Source: Sulfidibacterium sp964456625 (lineage in GTDB: Bacteria; Bacteroidota; Bacteroidia; Bacteroidales; F082). From it: a stretch of DNA of 28,112 nt. How positions within the stretch are numbered: the first letter of the stretch is position 1; every line of letters begins with the position of its first letter. The position numbers were made by a program, and so were the translations under genes. The DNA is taken from NCBI GenBank assembly GCA_964456625.1, contig CAYWBO010000035.1, forward strand, positions 1 through 28,112, given 5' to 3'. Below the pieces are notes generated by a model. It was not told the origin of the DNA, did not search any database, and saw nothing but the letters and a program-made list of their open reading frames with translations. This document shows positions 1 through 6,034 of this stretch, piece by piece.

Positions 1-1
1 C

Positions 2-151
2 ATCTCTAAGAAATTTCATCCTGGTTTTATAGCAGATTTAGAGAAGTATGATTTAATGAATGAAGAGAGATTCTTAACAGACTTCGGATTAAAAGTTTTG
101 ACAGAAATAGCAAGAAATATAGAAGACCAAATACATGATGTAAAAATGTAA
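2..151 (+). CDS. 3' end of an unidentified protein (partial)
   Basis: An open frame enters from the left edge and ends at a TAA, giving the last 49 residues of a protein. The tail is charged and helical-looking (…DLEKYDLMNEERFLTDFG…, ending HDVKM) with no motif I can assign. Base composition is AT-rich like the Fic gene downstream, so the two may belong to the same acquired segment. A partner role (for example a toxin-antitoxin or defence component) is only a guess from position. The start and most of the gene lie outside the window. Confidence 0.5.
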   Translation: MSKKFHPGFIADLEKYDLMNEERFLTDFGLKVLTEIARNIEDQIHDVKM

Positions 152-212
152 TGGGGCTTGAGGTGATTAAAATAATGAGGCAACTTTATATGGCAATCCC
201 CACTCTTGCCAA

Positions 213-232
213 GCCTGTCCCGATAAATCGGG
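213..232. repeat. Dispersed CCGAT palindrome, copy 1
   Basis: GCCTGTC is followed by the palindrome CCCGAT-AA-ATCGGG (219-232) and then GGCTGTGAC. The same GCCTGTC plus palindrome layout recurs at 3590-3608 and 5884-5904, and the palindrome alone recurs at 3001-3016. All copies are intergenic. It reads as a small dispersed palindromic element; function unknown. Confidence 0.55.
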
Positions 233-315
233 GGCTGTGACTTGTGAGCCAAAGAAAAGAAGCCCGAGGATATCGCAAATTGCGGCATCCTTTAAAACAA
301 AAAACCAATAGAAAA

Positions 316-396
316 ATGAGTAAAGATTCGCAGCAACATACGGAACCTGAAGAAGGAAGTGTTTTCAAACAAATATTTATAGACGGCCAGACCTAA
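316..396 (+). other. 26-codon ORF, possible remnant of a gene's 5' end
   Basis: ATG to TAA encodes 26 residues beginning MSKDSQQHTEPEEG. It follows an A-rich leader and stops abruptly where the sequence turns AT-rich before the tandem repeat. It could be the truncated start of a resident gene cut by insertion of the AT-rich segment, or chance. No family is recognisable. Apart from this the stretch 152-470 holds only the palindromic element at 213-232. Confidence 0.15.
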
Positions 397-470
397 TTTG
401 TTTATTAAACTGCAATTAAAAATCTTAATTGAATCCTATCTAAAATTCCTAATAATAAATGTTTTATATA

Positions 471-478
471 TATATTTG
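471..478 (+). promoter_or_regulatory. Candidate Bacteroidetes -7 box (TATATTTG)
   Basis: TATATTTG matches the Bacteroidetes -7 consensus TAnnTTTG and lies just upstream of the 24-bp repeat array. If used, the transcript would start near 485 and carry the whole array in its 5' leader before the Fic gene. No convincing -33 TTTG is seen at the usual distance, and the region is so AT-rich that a chance match is possible. Confidence 0.35.
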
Positions 479-484
479 CATAGT

Positions 485-617
485 AGGCTAATGAATGTAC
501 AACAAGATAAGCTAATAGATGTACAACAAGATAGGCTAATGAATGTACAACAAGATAAGCTAATAGATGTACAACAAGATAAGCTAATAGATGTACAACA
601 AGATAAGCTAATAGATG
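485..617. repeat. 24-bp tandem repeat, five copies plus a partial sixth
   Basis: Five head-to-tail 24-bp units start at 485, 509, 533, 557 and 581, followed by a partial unit at 605-617. They come in two variants, one with ggctaatgaatg and one with agctaatagatg. Each full unit contains TGTACA and ends in acaacaagat. The array ends about 30 bp before the Fic gene start. Because the unit is a multiple of three, the array stays open in frame and encodes an octapeptide repeat (VQQDKLID type). It may be an operator array, a length-variable minisatellite or a repeat-peptide gene. Confidence 0.9.
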
Positions 618-685
618 CATATAAAAAGAAGATATTAAAGAATATTATATGGCAACACCAGGAGAAAAACTTGCAGATTCACTGA
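491..685 (+). CDS. Possible short octapeptide-repeat leader ORF overlapping the Fic gene
   Basis: The frame from the ATG at 491 runs through the 24-bp repeats and encodes about five copies of an octapeptide (N/D-V-Q-Q-D-K/R-L-I/M), then a lysine-rich tail. It ends at 685, overlapping the first 37 bases of the downstream Fic gene in another frame. The period-8 pattern of Leu/Ile and Gln/Asp could form an amphipathic helix. The overlap would allow translational coupling. Against it being real: any non-stop multiple-of-three repeat gives such a frame, and no ribosome binding site stands out. I do not recognise a family. Confidence 0.25.
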   Translation: MNVQQDKLIDVQQDRLMNVQQDKLIDVQQDKLIDVQQDKLIDAYKKKILKNIIWQHQEKNLQIH

Positions 686-2205
686 AAGAATTACGTCTGC
701 TACAGGATGACACAAATATAGTTGCAATCAAAACTTCTGAAATAAGTCGTACACATAGAGAACGGTTGATTAAAAATGGATATCTAAAAGAGGTATCTAA
801 AGGATGGTATATTGTTACAAACCCTGAAGATATACAGGGAAATTCAACATCTTGGTATACCTCTTATTGGAACTTTTGCTCTAGATATTTAGAAGACAAA
901 TATGAAAGTAATTATTGTATTTCGCCTGAACAATCATTACTACTTCACGTTGGAAATATTATCGTTCCAAGACAATTAGTTACTAAATCTCCTAAAGGTC
1001 CAAATAAGGTCATACAATTATTACATAATACAAGTTTATTAGAATTAAAAGCGGAGCTACCTAGCAAAAGCTATTTAGATAAAATCAATGGAGTAAGAGT
1101 ATTTAATTTAGAACATTCCTTGATTAATATTCAACCAAAAATGTTTAAAAGCAATCCCACAGATGTAAGAGCCGCTCTATTTATGATAAAAGATGCTTCA
1201 CAGATTCTTGCTCCTTTACTTGATGGATCGCATACAAGACAAGCAGGTAGACTAGCTGGAGCTTTTAGAAATATTGGGCAAAGTAAAATTGCAGATGAGA
1301 TAGTAAATACAATGCGCTCTTTGGATCACGATGTTAGAGAAAATGATCCTTTTGAAGAGCGAATTTCAACAGAATCTATAAATAAAATACATTCTCCTTA
1401 TGTTAATCGAATCCAATTAATGTGGGATGAATACAGAAAAACTGTAATAAAATATTTTCCAAAAGGTCCAACCAAAAAAATTAATTCCAAAGATTATTTA
1501 GCTTCGGTGGACCAGATATATGTCACTGATGCATATCACTCACTTTCTATTGAAAGGTATAGAGTATCGGCAGAGTTAATTGAACTTGTAAGCAGTGGTA
1601 ATTGGGATTTAGAAAATGAGGTCCATAGAGAAGCTAAAAACGCTATGGCTGCTCGAGGTTACTATATGGCTACGCAATTTGTTAAACAATCCATTGAAAA
1701 AATTATAAATGGGGCCAATGCTGGTACGGTTGTGGACCAAGACCTTTCAACTTGGTACCGTGAATTATTTGCTCCAAGTGTTACCGCCGGAATCTGTAGA
1801 CCATCAGATCTAGCTGGTTACAGAAATAGGCCTGTCTTTATATCAAATTCAAGACATGTGCCGATGAGTGCAGAGGCTGTCAGGGACGTAGTTCCAACTT
1901 TTTTTGAATTATTAATAAAAGAAAAACATGCAGGTGTTAGGGTCGTTCTCGGTCACTTTTTCTTCGTCTATATACATCCATATATAGATGGCAATGGAAG
2001 AATGGCTAGATTTCTAATGAATACTATGTTAGCATCAGGAAATTATCCTTGGACAGTTATTCCAGTTGAAAGAAGAGATGACTATATGGAGGCACTGGAA
2101 GAAGCGAGTGTTAATGGTAATATAGAACCTTTTGCTTTGTTCATATCTGAATTAGTTAAATTAAGTTTAGATGGCACACCTGTTGCTAAAGCAATTGAAA
2201 CATAA
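649..2205 (+). CDS. AbiEi-like winged helix fused to a Fic domain protein
   Basis: A 518-residue protein. Residues about 24-58 resemble the winged helix of AbiEi-type antitoxins (RERLIKNGYLKEVSKGWYIV). The middle region to about 250 is AbiEi-like/unknown. The C-terminal half is a Fic domain with the full active-site motif HPYIDGNGRMAR (His443, Asp447, Arg451, Arg454), expected to move AMP or another phosphate-linked group onto a target hydroxyl. The segment SLSIER (298-303) matches the (S/T)xxxE(G/N) inhibitory helix, with Glu302 kept but Arg in place of Gly/Asn, as expected of a self-inhibited Fic. The ATG at 649 gives a sensible start (MATPGEKLAD). The gene is AT-rich with many AGA/ATA codons, unlike its right-hand neighbours, which suggests transfer. 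It is preceded by a 24-bp repeat array. The Fic call is firm; the AbiEi assignment is from pattern only. Confidence 0.88.
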   Translation: MATPGEKLADSLKELRLLQDDTNIVAIKTSEISRTHRERLIKNGYLKEVSKGWYIVTNPEDIQGNSTSWYTSYWNFCSRYLEDKYESNYCISPEQSLLLHVGNIIVPRQLVTKSPKGPNKVIQLLHNTSLLELKAELPSKSYLDKINGVRVFNLEHSLINIQPKMFKSNPTDVRAALFMIKDASQILAPLLDGSHTRQAGRLAGAFRNIGQSKIADEIVNTMRSLDHDVRENDPFEERISTESINKIHSPYVNRIQLMWDEYRKTVIKYFPKGPTKKINSKDYLASVDQIYVTDAYHSLSIERYRVSAELIELVSSGNWDLENEVHREAKNAMAARGYYMATQFVKQSIEKIINGANAGTVVDQDLSTWYRELFAPSVTAGICRPSDLAGYRNRPVFISNSRHVPMSAEAVRDVVPTFFELLIKEKHAGVRVVLGHFFFVYIHPYIDGNGRMARFLMNTMLASGNYPWTVIPVERRDDYMEALEEASVNGNIEPFALFISELVKLSLDGTPVAKAIET

Positions 2206-2228
2206 AAAGACCACTCCCCCTCTTCCCT

Positions 2229-2279
2229 CGTCCTCGTTTGCAAACGAGGACGCATCTAAGAAGAACATTTGTAATGTTC
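2229..2279. repeat. REP-like double hairpin
   Basis: A perfect 24-nt palindrome (2229-2252, arm CGTCCTCGTTTG) is followed after ten bases by a second hairpin, GAACATT-TGT-AATGTTC (2263-2279). The pair lies just downstream of the Fic stop. It has no T-tract right after it, so it is not a classic terminator. The two-hairpin layout resembles REP/BIME elements mobilised by REP-associated transposases. The rest of 2206-2431 shows no gene. Confidence 0.55.
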
Positions 2280-2431
2280 GTTGAATAAAAACTCCCGCTC
2301 CAGCAAAGCCTGTAACCTGTGTATGAAATAAATCACTACCTTTAGCTCCGCATATACACTGTTTGCCCGAACAGACCGCCCGACCGGAGGCCCGCAAAGA
2401 CAAGCGAAACGAAAACCAAACAACAAACACC

Positions 2432-2977
2432 ATGAAAAAAATTCTCTGGATTTTAATGTTGGGAATGGCCATCAGTTTTACCCCGAACCAGTCCTTGTTG
2501 GCAGGCCCTCACAAAACCGGTAAATACCTGGCTGATACGATCCGCAGCCTGAAGCACCAGGGCGTCATCACCCGTCATCCGCTGGTCGTGGTTGACGGAT
2601 CCGTGTTGGGAACGAATTATGTAGAGAATAAGATCCCGGCTAAAAGCGATATCGACAAAATCACTTATTTTGCAAAAGGCAGCAAGGAAGCGACAACATT
2701 GTACGGGGAGCAGGGAAAGAACGGTGTCGTTCTGATCACCACCAAAAAGGCACAGGCACAACTTCAAACAAAATTTGCCCCGGGACCAGCCTTCGGCAAA
2801 ACGTTGTATCTGGTGGATCACAGACCCATCAGTTATGAACAGTTAAAAAACATCAACGCGAAAGACATTGCATCCATCTCAGTCATCAAAAACAAAGGCG
2901 CGATCGCCCTATATACTTCCGGGGATTACGACGGCGTGGTGGTCATTACCCTGAAAAAGCCCGCCCTGGGAAACTAA
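2432..2977 (+). CDS. Small exported protein with two TonB-plug-like motifs
   Basis: A 181-residue protein starting MKKILWILMLGMAISF, a Sec-type signal peptide with probable cleavage around residue 24. An open frame extends upstream to 2363 but lacks signal-peptide character, so the ATG at 2432 is preferred. Residues 50-106 resemble the C-terminal part of a SusC/TonB receptor plug: PLVVVDG, then a stretch ending in LYGEQGKNGVVLITTKK. Residues 125-176 repeat the pattern in weaker form: LYLVDHRPI, then IASISVIKNKG and GVVVITLKK. There is no beta-barrel, no carboxypeptidase-like domain and no SusD partner. It is probably a periplasmic or surface interaction module. It is isolated, with no operon partner. 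Function unknown. Confidence 0.8.
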   Translation: MKKILWILMLGMAISFTPNQSLLAGPHKTGKYLADTIRSLKHQGVITRHPLVVVDGSVLGTNYVENKIPAKSDIDKITYFAKGSKEATTLYGEQGKNGVVLITTKKAQAQLQTKFAPGPAFGKTLYLVDHRPISYEQLKNINAKDIASISVIKNKGAIALYTSGDYDGVVVITLKKPALGN

Positions 2978-3000
2978 TCTGAATGAGCGGAGATTGCTTC

Positions 3001-3016
3001 TCCCGATAAATCGGGA
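3001..3016. repeat. Dispersed CCGAT palindrome, copy 2
   Basis: Perfect 16-nt palindrome TCCCGATAAATCGGGA, 23 bases after the plug-protein stop. It shares its core with 213-232. It could act as a weak hairpin end for the upstream transcript but has no T-tract. Confidence 0.5.
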
Positions 3017-3219
3017 TCGCAATGACGACTTCCTTTATACTGCCGGTCCGGATATGCACGACTGCCGACCGGCAGGTAAACCCATTGCGTTAACGAATTT
3101 GCAGCCCGGATGAGCGGCGTTTTTTACAAATCGGCGCTCCCAAAGCGTCATTTTGCTGTCCCTTTTTGCAAATTTCCTCTCCCAATATTGAATTTACCTT
3201 TCCTTTTTGTCCTTTTTCC

Positions 3220-3371
3220 TGTCCAATTTGCGTTTTTTACTGTCCGATTTGTATTTTTTCCTGTCCGATCTGTGTTTTTTTACTGTCCGATTTGTATTTT
3301 TTACTGTCCGGTCTGTGTTTTTTCCTGTCCGATTTGCGTTTTTTACTGTCCGGTCTGCGTTTTTTCCTTTC
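3220..3371. repeat. 21-bp tandem repeat with phased T-tracts
   Basis: Seven units begin at 3220, 3241, 3262, 3284, 3305, 3326 and 3347. Each is 21 bp (one is 22), of the form TGTCCGATTTGTATTTTTTAC, varying at a few positions. Each carries a run of six T (seven in the 22-bp unit), so T-tracts recur about every two helical turns, as expected of intrinsically bent DNA. The array runs into the 100-N gap. Degenerate pyrimidine-rich sequence continues to about 3540. All frames stay open here because 21 is a multiple of three; I see no real gene. The stretch 2978-3623 holds only this array and the palindromes. Confidence 0.9.
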
Positions 3372-3471
3372 NNNNNNNNNNNNNNNNNNNNNNNNNNNNN
3401 NNNNNNNNNNNNNNNNNNNNNNNNNNNNNNNNNNNNNNNNNNNNNNNNNNNNNNNNNNNNNNNNNNNNNNN
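3372..3471. other. 100-N assembly gap inside the repeat
   Basis: Exactly 100 N. The last 15 bases before the gap (3357-3371, gcgttttttcctttc) are identical to the first 15 after it (3472-3486). The two contigs may therefore overlap, with no missing sequence, or an unknown number of repeat units may be missing. Confidence 0.95.
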
Positions 3472-3589
3472 GCGTTTTTTCCTTTCCCTTTTTGATTTTT
3501 TTCGTTCCTTTCCCGGTTTTTTTCGTTCCTTTTTGTGTTTCCTGTTGTGCCTGACCTGCGGATAGGTGCACGTGCCCGATTCCCGCAAA

Positions 3590-3608
3590 GCCTGTCCCGA
3601 TTCATCGG
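3590..3608. repeat. Dispersed CCGAT palindrome, copy 3
   Basis: GCCTGTC followed by CCGAT-TC-ATCGG (3597-3608) and CTCTGTGAC. Left and right context match copy 1 (GCCTGTC … CTGTGAC), so the element extends beyond the palindrome. Confidence 0.5.
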
Positions 3609-3623
3609 CTCTGTGACCGGTAA

Positions 3624-3818
3624 ACTGCGCTTTTATCAGGAAAATTTCTGAAAAAAAACTTGCGCAACCGGTTTCGTGCCACGGAAACCGGCACGCTGGT
3701 GACCATCGAAATGGAATTTGAGCAACTCGCCAACCTGGAACATATCGTTGCTATGGGCTTCAAAGAAGGCTTTACCATGGGAATGGAGAACCTGGATGCC
3801 CTGTTGCCGGAACTTTAG
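3624..3818 (+). pseudogene. C-terminal remnant of an AHSA1/SRPBCC-family gene
   Basis: The frame ending at the TAG 3816-3818 reads TETGTLVTIEMEFEQL, then a helix ending GFKEGFTMGMENLDALLPEL. That is the typical end of AHSA1/SRPBCC (START-like) proteins: a last beta strand, then the long C-terminal helix with MGFKEGF and ENLD. Upstream the frame is closed by a TAA at 3621-3623, there is no sensible start, and the roughly 100 residues that should precede are absent. A strong terminator follows, as expected for the true 3' end of a gene. The 5' portion was probably lost when the repeat-rich region to the left formed. Family call is from motif memory. Confidence 0.6.
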
Positions 3819-3841
3819 ACCGCAACACCCTTTTGTCACAG

Positions 3842-3871
3842 CGCCCCTGTATTTTGCAGGGGCGTTTTTTT
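3842..3871 (+). terminator. Rho-independent terminator
   Basis: Perfect 8-bp GC-rich stem CGCCCCTG/CAGGGGCG around the loop TATTTTG, followed by seven T. It sits 23 bases after the stop of the SRPBCC remnant and is its expected terminator. Confidence 0.9.
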
Positions 3872-4125
3872 GTACTTGGACCTGCAAAGCTGAAAACCGT
3901 AACAGTGGCCAGGACTTAAAAAAACAGCCAGAGTTGAAGAATATCTTCGAGAAATTTTCATACTTTAGTAAGTCTATAGAAAGTGAGAAGTTGCATAGGT
4001 TCCAATCCTGGCAACAGTAGCTTCCGACTGTCAGGCATAAAATTTCTGCTCATGAAACATGAATTTTGTTAACAGCACAATTAGTGAAAAAAATACGGAC
4101 GACAGCAAATTTATAACACAAAAAG
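3872..4125. other. Intergenic region before the histidine kinase
   Basis: No gene is seen. A small imperfect hairpin (gttgc at 3990-3994 with gcaac at 4011-4015) is present. No TAnnTTTG box was found in front of the kinase start. Confidence 0.5.
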
Positions 4126-5508
4126 ATGGCTAAGATAAATCACAGCACGCCAATATCAGATTTGCTAACCGGTGATGAGAAGATATTTAACCCACTGAAG
4201 AACAGAATTATTATTTACTTATTCTGTATAATTTTCATCATCGGGTATGTTATGGATTTAATCTTTATCAAATCCAGTAATCTGATTTACTACGTTGATG
4301 TGGTGAGCATTTTACTTACGATAACGATTCTTGTTGCTTTCTTTTTTCGTGCCTTTTCCATCAACACGGTGGTAAAACTGCAGATCCTTGTATTTCTGGC
4401 AAACATCATCGCATGCAGTTTTATCAACCCATTAAATGCCCCGGGTTTTGTGAGTTCTTTTCTGCGTAATACGATTCTTCTGTTTATGCTTATTCCTGTG
4501 TATGGGTTGTTTTCCGGCAAAAAACAGCTTTTCATCATCGGGCTTATCTATATTCTACTGTATATCGAGACACTTTTTCGTGCAAACAATCCCATTTTAA
4601 ACAGGAATGCACCAGTGATCATTTTTGGTGCGGTTTTGTACATGGTTGCATTTTATTACATATTCGATACTATTGAAAGGATGCACATTTACCAGGTTCA
4701 ACTGAATGATCGCCTTACAAAACAAAAAGAACAGGCTGAGGTACAGAAGGCAAATATTGAACGGCTTTACGCCGAACTCAAGGATTCTAACCAAAAGTTG
4801 ACCGAATCAAACCAGACAAAAGACAAACTCTTTTCAATCATTGCACACGATTTACGAAGTCCGTTTAACAACATTCTGGGCATTTCAGAAATATTGGTGA
4901 AAAACGTAGAGGACTTTAAGCTTGAAGAATCAAAAATGTATCTGGAACTGATCAGTGTATCAGCAAAAAACACGCTTATCTTACTCGACAACCTACTAAA
5001 CTGGTCAAAAAGCCAGACCGGACAAATTATTTTCACACCAAGGAAAACAGATTTAGCTGCGGTTATTCAGGAAATCATCAAACAATCAGAATCAGCAGCA
5101 AACCGTAAAAAGATTTCCCTGACACAGATACAGCAGGAGGATATTATTGTTTCCACAGATGAGAATATGGTAAAGACTATCTTGCGCAATCTTGTTTCCA
5201 ATGCCATCAAATTCACGGAAACAGGAGGGAATGTAACGATTTCAGCGGTTACGGAACAAAACCGGATTAAGATCACGGTTTCCGACAACGGGATTGGAAT
5301 ACCGGAGGAAACGCGAAAAAAGTTGTTCGGTATTTCTGCCAACATTAGCACTTCCGGAACGGCCAACGAAGGAGGCTCGGGTCTGGGACTGATTCTTTGC
5401 AGGGACTTTGCAAAATTACTTGGCGGGGAAATATCGGTGGCAAGTGAACCGGGAAAAGGCAGCGATTTTAAGTTTACAATACCTTATCCTGATCCCAATA
5501 ACCTGTGA
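4126..5508 (+). CDS. Orphan six-TM sensor histidine kinase
   Basis: A 460-residue protein. Six hydrophobic spans (about 27-47, 53-74, 81-99, 111-130, 131-150, 161-182) are followed by a charged coiled coil (about 183-235). The dimerisation/phosphoacceptor domain has FSIIAHDLRSPFNNI with His241. The C-terminal ATPase domain has an N box (LRNLVSNAIKFT), a G1 box (VSDNGIGIP) and a G2 box (GSGLGLILC), so it is an intact class I kinase. The membrane part has no known sensor domain I can name; with almost no periplasmic loops it probably senses a membrane-associated or hydrophobic cue. No response regulator lies next to it, so its partner is encoded elsewhere. It is monocistronic by position. Confidence 0.92.
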   Translation: MAKINHSTPISDLLTGDEKIFNPLKNRIIIYLFCIIFIIGYVMDLIFIKSSNLIYYVDVVSILLTITILVAFFFRAFSINTVVKLQILVFLANIIACSFINPLNAPGFVSSFLRNTILLFMLIPVYGLFSGKKQLFIIGLIYILLYIETLFRANNPILNRNAPVIIFGAVLYMVAFYYIFDTIERMHIYQVQLNDRLTKQKEQAEVQKANIERLYAELKDSNQKLTESNQTKDKLFSIIAHDLRSPFNNILGISEILVKNVEDFKLEESKMYLELISVSAKNTLILLDNLLNWSKSQTGQIIFTPRKTDLAAVIQEIIKQSESAANRKKISLTQIQQEDIIVSTDENMVKTILRNLVSNAIKFTETGGNVTISAVTEQNRIKITVSDNGIGIPEETRKKLFGISANISTSGTANEGGSGLGLILCRDFAKLLGGEISVASEPGKGSDFKFTIPYPDPNNL

Positions 5509-5580
5509 GCCGGGAGGCCGTTTTGCAGGTTGAGTGCGATTGTGACCCATTGCGCTGACGAATATAAAATCAACATACAA

Positions 5581-5811
5581 ATGGACCAAAAGTATATTTT
5601 TCACAACACTTGTTACGACCGGGAACTGTTAAGAAAAGAAGAGATCTGCCTGGATGAAAACGGCATCGATTATCAGGTAGAGATCAGAGAAGGCTGGAGG
5701 CAGGCCCGTGCGCCGTTGGCGGATAATTTTGAGGCGGAAGTTTCCATTCACGAGAAAGACTTTGCCCGGGCCGACCCGCTGTTAAAAGATATCATTAAAA
5801 AATTTGCTTAG
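5581..5811 (+). CDS. DUF2007-like small cytosolic protein
   Basis: A 76-residue protein starting MDQKYIFHNTCYDRELLRKE. The pattern is a beta strand with hydrophilic helix, a middle ENGIDYQVEIREGW strand pair, then VSIHEKDFARADPLLKDI at the end. That arrangement resembles DUF2007-type putative signal-transducing proteins, in which the last strand and helix read (V.V...D..RA..LL). The ATG at 5581 is preferred over an upstream TTG at 5530 because the added residues look random. The region just upstream carries the sequence cccattgcgctgacgaat, which also occurs, slightly changed, at 3081. Function unknown; no operon partner on either side. Confidence 0.6.
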   Translation: MDQKYIFHNTCYDRELLRKEEICLDENGIDYQVEIREGWRQARAPLADNFEAEVSIHEKDFARADPLLKDIIKKFA

Positions 5812-5883
5812 CCATAAAAGAAGTGGCTCACAGATTTTGTGCCCGTTATTTTTTGTTCTATGAATAAAATTCCCTCCCGGAGT

Positions 5884-5904
5884 GCCTGTCCCGAATTCAT
5901 TCGG
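5884..5904. repeat. Dispersed CCGAT palindrome, copy 4 (variant)
   Basis: GCCTGTC followed by CCGAAT-TC-ATTCGG (5891-5904). Same leader as copies 1 and 3, with an extra base in each palindrome arm that keeps the pairing intact. Confidence 0.45.
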
Positions 5905-5968
5905 TAGGTATAGGGGCGGGGTAAAGAAAGTAATGATGCGTGATCTACATTCGGATTTTACCTGTTCA

Positions 5969-5991
5969 TTTCTTTGCTGCGTCCAAAGAAA
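5969..5991. terminator. Hairpin TTTCTTTG…CAAAGAAA
   Basis: Perfect 8-bp inverted repeat TTTCTTTG/CAAAGAAA with a 7-base loop, 43 bases beyond the stop of the minus-strand gene at 6035. It may end that transcript, although the stem is AT-rich and no clear T-tract follows. Otherwise 5812-6034 holds nothing recognisable except the palindrome at 5884-5904. Confidence 0.3.
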
Positions 5992-6034
5992 CCAGCCCTG
6001 ACAGGGTTTTCAAAAAAATCATAACCCAGCAGGA

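Noticed and set aside
485..617. CRISPR array
   Set aside because: The units are directly adjacent with no unique spacers, 24 bp long and not followed by cas genes; this is a plain tandem repeat.
2363..2431. A longer start for the double-plug protein, adding 23 residues
   Set aside because: The added residues are highly charged (Arg, Glu, Asn) and would bury the obvious signal peptide that begins at the ATG at 2432.
3110..3605. Several long open frames on both strands across the T-rich repeat and the N gap, including a Lys/Arg-rich one on the minus strand
   Set aside because: A 21-bp repeat without stops keeps all frames open, the N run is translated as X, and the peptides are low-complexity with no start context. 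Best explained by the repeat itself.
3990..4015. A tRNA T-arm-like sequence (ggttccaatcc) that might mark a tRNA remnant or attachment site
   Set aside because: The stretch folds as a simple imperfect hairpin (gttgc/gcaac, agg/cct), and no matching acceptor 5' half, D-arm or anticodon arm lies upstream.
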